DNA of 11,486 nt from Clostridia bacterium (lineage in GTDB: Bacteria > Bacillota > Clostridia > Oscillospirales > Acutalibacteraceae). This document shows positions 1 through 6,128 of this stretch, one piece after another. Where the stretch lies: contig JAFQKZ010000150.1 of NCBI GenBank assembly GCA_017414725.1, positions 1 to 11,486 of the forward strand, given 5' to 3'. The notes beneath the pieces were generated by a model that was not told the DNA's origin, did no database searches, and worked only from the letters and a program-made list of their open reading frames with translations. Every line of letters starts with the position of its first letter. Within the stretch, counting starts at the first letter, position 1. The translations under genes and the position numbers were made by a program.

Positions 1-364
1 GTCTATCCGATTTAGTAATTCTTTTTTCTTTGTTTTTCTCTGTGCTAGCTCATCGCTTAGCTCACTTAAGGTTATTTGTTTTATCATACCTTTATCTTAT
101 CATTTCTCCTTCTGTTTTTCTTTCCCTTCTGTGCGGTTTTACCTTAAAAATATTTCTTCTGCTGATGTTGAAGTCGTTAAACGTAATGAACTTCATAAGT
201 TTGCTGTTATTCCCAAACGCTGGGTTGTTGAACGTTCTTTCGCTTGGATTGATAATTGTCGGCGTCTCTCAAAAAATTGTGAAAGACTTATCCATAATCC
301 TTTTCAAATGGTTTCTCTTGCTTTCATCCGTATTTTACTCCTCAGTTCCTAAACAGGTTCTAAG
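1..364 (+). mobile_element. IS5-family (IS427-like) insertion sequence remnant, right part only
   Basis: The interval holds the 3' end of a transposase gene and runs off the left edge, so the element is partial here. Only the last ~73 codons (131-352) are convincingly transposase. Upstream, the same frame stays open to the window edge but encodes a Phe/Ser-rich sequence that does not resemble the family. A short stretch in another frame (about 38-86, read HRLAHLRLF) has a faint resemblance to the segment preceding the second catalytic Asp, so the upstream part is probably frameshifted and decayed. The sequence CTAAACAGGTTCTAAG, starting at about 349 and overlapping the stop codon, sits where a right terminal inverted repeat would lie, but the left end is outside the window and cannot be compared. 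Confidence 0.6.
131..352 (+). pseudogene. IS5-family transposase, C-terminal fragment
   Basis: The 73-residue fragment carries the signature of the C-terminal part of IS427-type DDE transposases: an EVVKR segment, then IPKRWVVERSFAWIDNCRRL (about residues 27-46), then a terminal LAFIRILL helix. In this family the Glu of the VVER motif is the last residue of the DDE catalytic triad; the two Asp residues would lie upstream and are not visible. The GTG at 131 is simply the first available start and is not preceded by a ribosome-binding site, so it is not a believable gene start. The neighbour downstream is a tRNA gene with its own promoter, so the remnant probably does not drive anything. An inactive fragment is the best reading. 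Confidence 0.75.
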
Positions 365-390
365 TATATCAAAAAACTCGCAAAGTAAAT

Positions 391-419
391 TTGACTTTAT
401 TTTCGGGTACTTATATATT
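391..419 (+). promoter_or_regulatory. Sigma-A promoter of tRNA-Thr
   Basis: TTGACT at 391-396 and TATATT at 414-419 are separated by 17 bp. This places the transcription start near 426, about 8 bp before the mature tRNA 5' end at 434. Five of six bases match the consensus in each box. The promoter lies downstream of the IS remnant, so the insertion did not remove it. No convincing terminator is visible between the tRNA and gpsA, so this promoter may also feed the gpsA operon (inference). Confidence 0.75.
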
Positions 420-433
420 ATTTAGAGATGGGT

Positions 434-509
434 GCTACCGTAGCTCAGTTGGTAGAGCAGCTGATTCGTAATCAGCAGGTCGGCGGTTCGAGTCCGCCCG
501 GTAGCTCCA
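434..509 (+). tRNA. tRNA-Thr, anticodon CGT
   Basis: A full cloverleaf can be drawn. The acceptor stem is GCTACCG with CGGTAGC (434-440 and 499-505). The D stem is GCTC/GAGC. The anticodon stem is GCTGA/TCAGC around the loop TTCGTAA, giving anticodon CGT, which reads the Thr codon ACG. The T arm is GGCGG-TTCGAGT-CCGCC. Discriminator T and an encoded CCA end the gene at 509, for 76 nt. U at the discriminator is seen in many bacterial tRNA-Thr. A CGU-anticodon tRNA-Thr reads only ACG, so a second tRNA-Thr must exist elsewhere. Confidence 0.97.
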
Positions 510-548
510 CTTTTGTGTATATAATTATATAAATTCGAGGTAAATAGC

Positions 549-1514
549 ATGAATATAACAGTACTTGGTTGCGGCCGTTGGGGCAGTTTTATGGCATGGT
601 ATTTAAATAAAATCGGACATAATATAATATTATGGGGACGCGAAAGCTCCGAAAAATTTCAAGAATTAAAATTAAATAGAAAAAATAGTTTTTTAGAATT
701 AGATGAAAAAATAGAATTAACAAGTGACATAAAAAAAGCTTTGGAGTTTTCTGAAATTATATTGGTTTCGATAAGTTCTCAGGCATTAAGAAGTTTTTTA
801 GAAAATATCAAAAATTTAGATTTAAAAAATAAGATTTTTGTTTTGTGCATGAAGGGTATTGAAGAAAATACAGGCAAAAGGCTAAGCGAAATCATGTATG
901 AGATACTGGGAGATTTAATTAAAGTTGCCGTATGGGTCGGACCGGGTCACGTGCAAGATTTTGTAAATAATATTCCAAATTGCATGGTAATTGACTCAGA
1001 TAATAATAATCTCACGGAATATTTAATCGAAAATTTTTCCAGTGATTTGATAAGATTTTATTACGGTCGGGATTTGATCGGTACTGAAATCGGAGCGGCA
1101 GCAAAAAACGTAATGGGGATCGCAGCAGGTATACTTGACGGTATAAATAAAGAGTGCTTAAAAGGTGCTCTGATGTCTCGTGGAACTCGTGAAATTTCAA
1201 GATTAATCAAAGTTCTCGGCGGCCATGAATTATCAGCTTACGGGCTTGCTCATCTGGGAGATTATCAAGCAACTCTGTTTTCTGAGTACAGTAATAATTA
1301 CAAATTCGGTAAATTAATATCGAACTCAAATAAACAAAAATTTGATAATCTGGCTGAAGGTGTCATGACTTCATATGCTCTAGTAAAACTGGGAAAAGAA
1401 AATAATATAGATATGCCTATATGCGAAGCTGTATGTGATATTATTTCGGGCAAAATCACGCCTGAAGAGAGTATATCCAGATTATTTTCGCGTACAATAA
1501 AACAAGAATTTTAA
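549..1514 (+). CDS. gpsA: NAD(P)-dependent glycerol-3-phosphate dehydrogenase (divergent GpsA)
   Basis: This cytoplasmic enzyme reduces dihydroxyacetone phosphate to sn-glycerol 3-phosphate, the backbone for phospholipid synthesis. The 321-residue length fits the family. The N-terminal Rossmann fold has the dinucleotide motif GCGRWG at residues 7-12. MKGIE (101-105) matches the usual SKGIE loop. GTEIGAAAKNV (178-188) carries the catalytic Lys186, and an all-alpha C-terminal domain follows. The start is fixed by GAGG at 537-540, 8 bp upstream of ATG. One oddity: the conserved SRN near residue 249 reads SNN, so the Arg that normally contacts the substrate phosphate is Asn (see findings). The gene lies 39 bp after tRNA-Thr and heads the operon running into the glycosyltransferase, ruvX and rsmG. 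Confidence 0.9.
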   Translation: MNITVLGCGRWGSFMAWYLNKIGHNIILWGRESSEKFQELKLNRKNSFLELDEKIELTSDIKKALEFSEIILVSISSQALRSFLENIKNLDLKNKIFVLCMKGIEENTGKRLSEIMYEILGDLIKVAVWVGPGHVQDFVNNIPNCMVIDSDNNNLTEYLIENFSSDLIRFYYGRDLIGTEIGAAAKNVMGIAAGILDGINKECLKGALMSRGTREISRLIKVLGGHELSAYGLAHLGDYQATLFSEYSNNYKFGKLISNSNKQKFDNLAEGVMTSYALVKLGKENNIDMPICEAVCDIISGKITPEESISRLFSRTIKQEF

Positions 1515-1530
1515 GATTTTAAATTTATAG

Positions 1531-1539
1531 AGAGTGATT
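1531..1539 (+). promoter_or_regulatory. Atypical ribosome-binding site of the glycosyltransferase gene
   Basis: The sequence AGAGTGATT resembles the extended Shine-Dalgarno AGGAGGTGATC in its AGTGAT core. It overlaps the GTG at 1534, the only standard start codon nearby. No purine-rich site lies 5-10 bp upstream of that GTG. If this stretch is the ribosome-binding site, the start would be an ATT codon at 1540-1551 in the context ATTATTAAT, as seems to be the case for pgi. Confidence 0.35.
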
Positions 1540-2718
1540 ATTATTAATATTTCGAGAAAAAACAATAGCAAAAGTTTAATATCTATTCTTATAATTATGA
1601 TTTTATTATTTTTTGGGTACTGGATTTTTACAAAAGTTCAATCACAACATCAAGATAATAATATAATAATTGACGAATCTGTTAGTGAGAATATCAAAAA
1701 TTTTGTTAATCATGAAATAAATAATAATAAAGTTTTATTAGTAGAGTTTAATACTTATCATCATGAGTGCATGCCGGGTTTCGCAAAATATTATACTGAA
1801 CTGGGTTATGACGTAGATATTTTAATACTGAAAGATTTTGCTAACAGTTTTGACTATTTCGAACCAAAAAATAAAATTAATATATTTGAAATAGAATCAA
1901 AAGAACAGTTTGAGAATTATGCAAGATTATTATCTAAGAAAATAAAAAAATACAAACATATATTTGCGAATACTTTGTATGGTTCTGAGCTTGAGAAGAA
2001 TCTCGGATTATTAGATTTGTCACAAATTATTTACGTGATGCACGATACAGACTTAATAAAAAATAATAATAATTTAAAGAGAATAGAATCTGAAGATAAA
2101 TTAGTATATTTAGCGAACATAGTTGAAAACAGGCAAGTAAATCCGCATTATTTTGGAGATTTTGATGTAAAACATAAGAATTCTCGTACGAATTTCATGG
2201 TAATAGGAAACATGAACCCTGCGTATAGAAATTATGATTTGCTCATGAATTCTATTAGAGAATTAAAAAATAAAAATAAAGATTTTGTCGTAACTGTAAT
2301 TGGGTATAATACAGATATTAATATGATTCCTGAAGATATTCGCGATAAATTTGATATCAAGGGCTATTTAAATTACAGAGAAATGTACGACGAAGTTATT
2401 AAATCTGATTTTATATTAATGTTGCTGGACAGCAATATTGAAGCTCATTTGAAATATAAAACTATAAAAAGTTCCGGAAACGTTCAGTTATCTTACGGAT
2501 TTAATACTCCTGTGATAATATCTAATGATTTCGCTGAATTTTATAAATTTGATAAAAATAATTCTATAATATACGAAAATAATAATTTACTTGAAAGTCT
2601 TGAAAGAGCTATAAATTGTTCTGACAGTGATTATATTAATTTACAGAATAATTTAAAAATCACAGCGAAAAATATATTTAATAATTCTTTGAATAACTTA
2701 AAAAATTTAATAAAATAA
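1534..2718 (+). CDS. Membrane-anchored GT-B-type glycosyltransferase-like protein
   Basis: The product is 394 residues if the GTG start is used. A short basic N-terminus (SRKNNSKS) is followed by one strongly hydrophobic segment at about 14-33, which looks like a signal anchor. The rest looks like a two-domain GT-B (GT4-like) fold. The first domain has a Lys-Val-Leu-Leu-Val strand and a His-rich loop (YHHE). The second opens with FMVIGNMNPAYRNYDLLMNSI and continues through VTVIGYN and IKGYLNYREMYDEVIKSDFIL. A segment SSGNVQLSYGFNTPVIISNDFAEFY resembles the donor-sugar end of family 1/4 glycosyltransferases. The acceptor and sugar cannot be predicted. The positive-inside rule suggests the catalytic part lies outside the membrane, which is odd for a nucleotide-sugar enzyme. 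It sits 19 bp after gpsA and 1 bp before ruvX, so it is part of the operon. The family call is by motif resemblance only. Confidence 0.6.
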   Translation: MIIINISRKNNSKSLISILIIMILLFFGYWIFTKVQSQHQDNNIIIDESVSENIKNFVNHEINNNKVLLVEFNTYHHECMPGFAKYYTELGYDVDILILKDFANSFDYFEPKNKINIFEIESKEQFENYARLLSKKIKKYKHIFANTLYGSELEKNLGLLDLSQIIYVMHDTDLIKNNNNLKRIESEDKLVYLANIVENRQVNPHYFGDFDVKHKNSRTNFMVIGNMNPAYRNYDLLMNSIRELKNKNKDFVVTVIGYNTDINMIPEDIRDKFDIKGYLNYREMYDEVIKSDFILMLLDSNIEAHLKYKTIKSSGNVQLSYGFNTPVIISNDFAEFYKFDKNNSIIYENNNLLESLERAINCSDSDYINLQNNLKITAKNIFNNSLNNLKNLIK

Positions 2719-2719
2719 T

Positions 2720-3160
2720 ATGAAAATCATGTCTGTAGATTTGGGTTTGGTAAGAACGGGGCTGGCTATATGCGACGAACTTGAGTTAATAACAAGCCCC
2801 ATAGAAACCGTACACAATAAAAATTTAAATATCTTGTCTAATATAATAATTAATAAAATTATAGAAACTGATACGAAAATGTTAGTCATAGGATTACCGT
2901 TAAATATGAATGGAAGTGCGGGAGAAAGCGCCGAAAGAGTACATAAATTTAAAAATATATTAGAATATAAATTAAATTCGAAAAATATTAAAATAGAAAT
3001 AGTTTTGTGGGACGAAAGATTAAGTACCGTGAGTGCTATTAATTATTTAAATCAAGTAAATATACGTGGTCAAAAACGAAAAAATATTATAGACACTGTA
3101 AGTGCAGTTATTATACTCGAAAATTATTTAAATTACAGAAAAAATAATATTAAAAATTAA
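2720..3160 (+). CDS. ruvX: RuvX/YqgF Holliday junction resolvase-like nuclease
   Basis: The 146-residue protein has the RNase H-like fold signature of the RuvX/YqgF family. DLGLVRTG at 7-14 carries the first catalytic Asp7, GLPLNMNG lies at 58-65, WDERLST at 97-103 carries Asp98, and IDTVSAVIILE at 124-134 carries Asp125. The three acidic residues form the metal-binding site. Family members are linked to 16S rRNA 5'-end maturation and Holliday-junction cleavage; which applies here cannot be told from the sequence. The ATG lies one base after the upstream stop codon and has no recognisable Shine-Dalgarno, so translation is probably coupled to the glycosyltransferase gene. An in-frame ATG three codons later is an alternative start. 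Confidence 0.9.
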   Translation: MKIMSVDLGLVRTGLAICDELELITSPIETVHNKNLNILSNIIINKIIETDTKMLVIGLPLNMNGSAGESAERVHKFKNILEYKLNSKNIKIEIVLWDERLSTVSAINYLNQVNIRGQKRKNIIDTVSAVIILENYLNYRKNNIKN

Positions 3161-3182
3161 AATATAATTAAGGAGAAAAATA

Positions 3183-3893
3183 TTGGAATTATTACAAAAG
3201 ACAGCTAAAATTTTCGGTATAAATTTGTCAAAAGAACAGCTAGAAAAATTCGAAATATACATGAATTATTTATTGGAATATAACTCACATACTAATTTGA
3301 CAGCTATAAAAAATCCCGAAGATATAATTATAAAACACTTTCTGGACAGTATAATTATTACTAATTATTTTGATAATTTTGAAAATAATAATAATTTAAA
3401 AATTATAGATATTGGCACGGGAGCAGGTTTCCCGGGTATCCCTGTTAAGATTTTGTGTCCTGATATTAATATTACTTTACTGGATAGTTTACATAAAAGA
3501 ACTGTTTTTTTGAATAATATTTTAGAGAAAATTAATTTACAGGCTGAAGTAATTCACGATCGTGCCGAGATTTTGGGTAAAAACAAAAATTATCGAGAAA
3601 AATATAATATAGTACTATCCCGAGCTGTTGCGCCGTTAAATATTTTGGCAGAGTACTGTTTGCCGTATATTAAAATCTCAGGTATGTTCTTAGCTCTCAA
3701 AGGCCCGAATATATCTGACGAAATAGAAAACTCTCAAAGTCAAATTAAAGTTCTTGGTGGAGCTCTCGAAAAAGTTTGTAATCTTGAATTGCCGTTAAAC
3801 AAAGGAACACGAACTGTGATTATTACAAGAAAAATTAAAAGTACTCCCGGAGAATACCCAAGATCTCAATCAAAAATAAAAAATTCAAATTAA
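3183..3893 (+). CDS. rsmG: 16S rRNA (guanine-N7)-methyltransferase RsmG (GidB)
   Basis: RsmG uses S-adenosylmethionine to methylate N7 of G527 in the 530 loop of 16S rRNA. The 236-residue protein shows the family order: EYNSHTNLTAI (32-42), KHFLDSI (51-57), the SAM-binding motif IDIGTGAGFPG (75-85), LSRAVAPL and a C-terminal TPGEYPR tail. The start is TTG at 3183, chosen because AGGAG at 3171-3175 lies 7 bp upstream; no ATG is near. The gene follows ruvX by 22 bp and precedes the broken pseudouridine synthase gene by 18 bp, so both rRNA-modification genes share the operon. Confidence 0.93.
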   Translation: MELLQKTAKIFGINLSKEQLEKFEIYMNYLLEYNSHTNLTAIKNPEDIIIKHFLDSIIITNYFDNFENNNNLKIIDIGTGAGFPGIPVKILCPDINITLLDSLHKRTVFLNNILEKINLQAEVIHDRAEILGKNKNYREKYNIVLSRAVAPLNILAEYCLPYIKISGMFLALKGPNISDEIENSQSQIKVLGGALEKVCNLELPLNKGTRTVIITRKIKSTPGEYPRSQSKIKNSN

Positions 3894-3911
3894 ATAATTT
3901 TGGAGAAATAT

Positions 3912-4648
3912 ATGAGTAATATAAATAAAAATAATAGTAATAATAATATAGTTTTGCAGAAATATATGGCAATGGCTGGGTTAGGCTCAAGAAGAAAATG
4001 CCAGGAATTAATATCTCAGAAAAAAGTGAAAATTAACGGTCACATAGCAAATTTAGGCGCTCGGGTTTCTGTTAAAGATCACGTTACTGTGAATAATAAT
4101 AAAATTTTTTTAAGTAACAATAAAATTTATATTATGATGTACAAGCCAAGGGGCTATGTTACGACTGTGCATGATGAACTCGAAAGAAAATGCGTTTTAG
4201 ATTTAATAAATAATAAAATTACAGAACGAGTTTATCCCGTAGGAAGACTAGATAAAAATTCAGAAGGAATTTTATTAATAACTAACGATGGAAATTTTGC
4301 GAATATTATCATGCACCCATCAAATAAACAAAGACTTACAGAGTTACAGTAAATTCCGAGATTACAGATATTCAAGTTAATAATTTATTATTAATAAAAG
4401 AGATAGACGGACAAAAAATAAACCCCCCGGAAATTAAAATTTTAGAAAGCTCAATTAATAGAAGTGTTCTTGAAATTAAAATCTCACAGGGTCTAAACAG
4501 ACAGATCAGAAAAATGTGTGAACTTGTAAATCTTGAAGTTACAAGATTAAAAAGAATTTCTATTGGTAATTTAAAGCTCGGAAATTTAAAACCCGGAACT
4601 TTCAGAAATCTGGAGCAACACGAAATAAATTATTTTTTAGACAAATAA
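3912..4648 (+). pseudogene. Frameshifted RsuA/RluB-family rRNA pseudouridine synthase
   Basis: An intact version would be about 245 residues with an N-terminal S4 RNA-binding domain (after an Asn-rich leader) and a pseudouridine synthase domain. The start is ATG 3912, with GGAG at 3902-3905. The first frame encodes the S4 domain, MMYKPRGYVTT and the catalytic motif GRLDKNSEG. After MHPSN (codons ending at 4325) it runs into seven unrelated residues and a TAA at 4350. The -1 frame from 4328 continues the family sequence at once: TKTYRVTVNSEITD, then a stretch with LEIKISQGLNRQIRKMCE and a proper C-terminus, ending at TAA 4646-4648. One base appears to be missing within about 4321-4331, an A-rich tract. 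No slippery heptamer for programmed frameshifting is present, so this is a real mutation or a sequencing error. RluB is slightly favoured over RsuA by length and the PGTFRNL tail. Confidence 0.85.
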
Positions 4649-4977
4649 TACTCTTCTCTAACAAACTCTTTAACTGTACTCAAAAATATAGAGTTACTAA
4701 TAGCTTGTTTTTCATGTATTCCTAAAATTTGCCTAATATTATTATTATAAGAAACAGATTTTTTCACGGCATGTCTGATAGAAACCTCGACAGATTCAGT
4801 ATTAACGTTATATATTTTCGAAACTTTCTCATATATCTCAGACATAGAAAGAATTTTTTTAGTGTTTAACATAAAATTTATCGACTCCGCAATATATTCG
4901 TAACCGGCTAGGTTTACGGGTACGCCCAGAGTTCTCAACAACCGTTTGATATTCAACATAACACCTTGACTATTCAT
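4630..4977 (-). CDS. Stand-alone Spo0A C-terminal (DNA-binding) domain protein
   Basis: The 115-residue protein aligns by eye along almost its full length with the effector domain of the sporulation master regulator Spo0A. LLRTLGVPVNLAGYEYIAESI corresponds to the first helices. SEIYEKVSKIYN, then SVEVSIRHAVKKSV, correspond to the helix-turn-helix and its recognition helix (Spo0A SRVERAIRHAIEV). SNSIFLSTVKEFVREEY matches the C-terminal helix. The phospho-acceptor receiver domain of full Spo0A is absent. ATG 4977 has a good Shine-Dalgarno (AAGGAG, 4987-4992 on the minus strand), and a consensus promoter lies just upstream, so the gene looks complete rather than truncated. In the recognition helix the Glu and the Arg of IRHA are kept, but the Arg after the Glu is Val, so DNA specificity may differ. 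Its 3' end overlaps the rluB pseudogene by 19 bp, tail to tail. Regulation of sporulation or stationary-phase genes is inference. Confidence 0.85.
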   Translation of the reverse strand: MNSQGVMLNIKRLLRTLGVPVNLAGYEYIAESINFMLNTKKILSMSEIYEKVSKIYNVNTESVEVSIRHAVKKSVSYNNNIRQILGIHEKQAISNSIFLSTVKEFVREEYYLSKK

Positions 4978-5014
4978 GAATTTACGCTCCTTAAAATTAA
5001 AACTAAAATAAAAA

Positions 5015-5035
5015 TATGTGATTTATAGTCACATA
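5015..5035. promoter_or_regulatory. 21-bp palindrome at the start site of the Spo0A-like gene
   Basis: TATGTGA at 5015-5021 and TCACATA at 5029-5035 form a perfect 7-bp inverted repeat with a 7-bp spacer. It begins 4 bp after the -10 box on the minus strand and covers the predicted transcription start and first ~20 transcribed bases. It therefore looks like a repressor operator. The TGTGA/TCACA halves recall CRP/FNR-type sites, but those have a 6-bp spacer. It could instead form a weak AU-rich hairpin at the mRNA 5' end. Confidence 0.55.
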
Positions 5036-5039
5036 ATAA

Positions 5040-5068
5040 ATTATATTTATATATCAATTAATAGTCAA
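5040..5068 (-). promoter_or_regulatory. Sigma-A promoter of the Spo0A-like gene
   Basis: On the minus strand TTGACT (5068-5063) and TATAAT (5045-5040) are exactly 17 bp apart, giving a start near 5033 and a ~55-nt leader before the ATG at 4977. The -35 box is identical to that of the tRNA-Thr promoter. No strong 0A box (TGTCGAA) is seen nearby, so autoregulation by this protein at a classical site is not supported. Confidence 0.8.
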
Positions 5069-5156
5069 GTGCTAATTTTTTAATAAAATCTAAATATTAT
5101 ATATTAATTATAAATAAAACTTGAATTAAATTTTAGTAAAAACGAGTTTTTGTAAT

Positions 5157-5165
5157 TGATATAAT
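5157..5165 (+). promoter_or_regulatory. Extended -10 promoter, probable rpsB promoter
   Basis: TGATATAAT is a perfect TGn-TATAAT extended -10 element. No good -35 box lies 16-18 bp upstream, as is usual for this promoter class. Transcription would start near 5172 and give a ~135-nt leader before rpsB. A second TATAAT at 5256-5261 with a weak -35 (CTGATT, 5233-5238) is an alternative that would give a short leader. Confidence 0.5.
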
Positions 5166-5171
5166 TTTATA

Positions 5172-5306
5172 CATATGATAAAATTTTAGAATTCGAGTAT
5201 GTGAAAAATATATTAAATTTTAATTACACACGCTGATTACAGTACTCGACGGTTGTATAATTTTATATTTAAAATCAGCGGAGGGAAAAACCAAGGAGGA
5301 AATCTC
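5172..5306 (+). promoter_or_regulatory. Possible structured leader of rpsB
   Basis: Two exact inverted repeats, richer in G and C than their surroundings, lie in this stretch. TCGAGTA (5193-5199) pairs with TACTCGA (5243-5249), extendable by TGTG (5200-5203) with CACA (5227-5230). CGCTGATT (5231-5238) pairs with AATCAGCG (5273-5280), just upstream of the Shine-Dalgarno. The two main pairings cross, so they form a pseudoknot or exclude one another. Translational feedback of rpsB by S2 is known in other bacteria; whether this leader does that is inference. The remainder of 4978-5306 is AT-rich with no small gene that I can support. Confidence 0.45.
5293..5299 (+). promoter_or_regulatory. Ribosome-binding site that sets the rpsB start
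   Basis: AAGGAGG at 5293-5299 is a near-perfect Shine-Dalgarno 7 bp before ATG 5307. It rules out the earlier in-frame TTG at 5253, which has no such site and would add 18 residues not found in S2. Confidence 0.85.
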
Positions 5307-6110
5307 ATGCCAGTTGTATCAATGAAACAGCTTTTGGAAGCCGGTGTTCATTTCGGACATCAAACACGTCGTTGGAATCCTAAAATGGCGAAGTATATTT
5401 TTACGCAAAGAAACGGAATTCACATTGTTGATCTCCAAAAAGCTACAAGAAAAGTAGACCTTGCGTATAAATTCGTCAAGGAAGTAGCTGAACAAGGCAA
5501 ACGTATTTTATTTGTAGGAACCAAGAAACAAGCATCTGAGAGCGTGAAATCCGAAGCAATCAGAGCAGGTGCATGTTATGTAAACGCAAGATGGTTGGGC
5601 GGAACGTTGACAAACTTTGCCACCATAAGAAGAAGAATTTCTCGTTTGCATCAATTAAAAGCAATGGAAACCGATGGTACTTTTAATTTATTGCCAAAAA
5701 AAGAAGTTGCTAAATTACAGAACGAAATCGCAAAATTAGAGAAATTTTTGGGCGGAATCAAAGAAATGACTGAGTTGCCCGGCGCGTTATTCGTAATAGA
5801 TCCGAAAAAAGAAAAAATCGCTGTAGCTGAAGCGAACAAATTAAATATACCTGTAGTCGCCATTGTAGATACAAACTGCGACCCGGATCCTATTGATTAT
5901 GTAATTCCCGGAAACGACGACGCGATCAGATCCGTTAAATTACTCTGTGCAACTATGGCAGATGCGATCATAGAAGGTCGCGAAGGAGACGTATCATCCG
6001 GTGAAGGTTCTGAGTATTCTGATAGTTTAGCGGAAATGCTCTCGAGCGAAGTAAAACAAGAGTTAGAAACCGAAATTTTAAATGCTGCCGAAACAGAGCA
6101 AAATATATAA
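5307..6110 (+). CDS. rpsB: 30S ribosomal protein S2
   Basis: S2 binds the 30S subunit late in assembly near the head-body junction and helps recruit S1. The 267-residue protein begins [27 protein letters not shown], the family N-terminus. It keeps [26 protein letters not shown], and the [22 protein letters not shown] block near the C-terminal third. An acidic C-terminal tail follows, as in many Firmicutes. Coding is complete and codon choice is richer in G and C than the flanking genes, as expected for a highly expressed gene. It is followed by tsf after 18 bp, the classical rpsB-tsf pair. Expression may be controlled by the leader described above. Confidence 0.98.
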   Translation: MPVVSMKQLLEAGVHFGHQTRRWNPKMAKYIFTQRNGIHIVDLQKATRKVDLAYKFVKEVAEQGKRILFVGTKKQASESVKSEAIRAGACYVNARWLGGTLTNFATIRRRISRLHQLKAMETDGTFNLLPKKEVAKLQNEIAKLEKFLGGIKEMTELPGALFVIDPKKEKIAVAEANKLNIPVVAIVDTNCDPDPIDYVIPGNDDAIRSVKLLCATMADAIIEGREGDVSSGEGSEYSDSLAEMLSSEVKQELETEILNAAETEQNI

Positions 6111-6128
6111 AATTATGGAGGAATAATG

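Noticed and set aside
30..425. A 131-residue hydrophobic reading frame at the left edge
   Set aside because: It overlaps the transposase fragment in another frame, has no ribosome-binding site, and its Phe/Leu-rich composition follows from T-rich DNA.
518..531. A 14-bp palindrome (TATATAATTATATA) between tRNA-Thr and gpsA as terminator or operator
   Set aside because: It is pure A/T, has no loop and no U-tract, and is expected by chance in this sequence.
4321..4352. Programmed -1 frameshifting to make a full pseudouridine synthase
   Set aside because: The overlap has no X-XXY-YYZ heptamer, the tRNAs at the shift point could not re-pair, and no downstream pseudoknot was seen.
5192..5250. Spo0A boxes (TTCGACA-like) between the Spo0A-like gene and rpsB
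   Set aside because: TTCGAGT and CTCGACG each match only five of seven bases and are better explained as arms of the leader inverted repeats.
5253..5306. An N-terminal extension of S2 from TTG 5253
   Set aside because: The family N-terminus and the AAGGAGG site both place the start at ATG 5307; the extension overlaps the leader stem.
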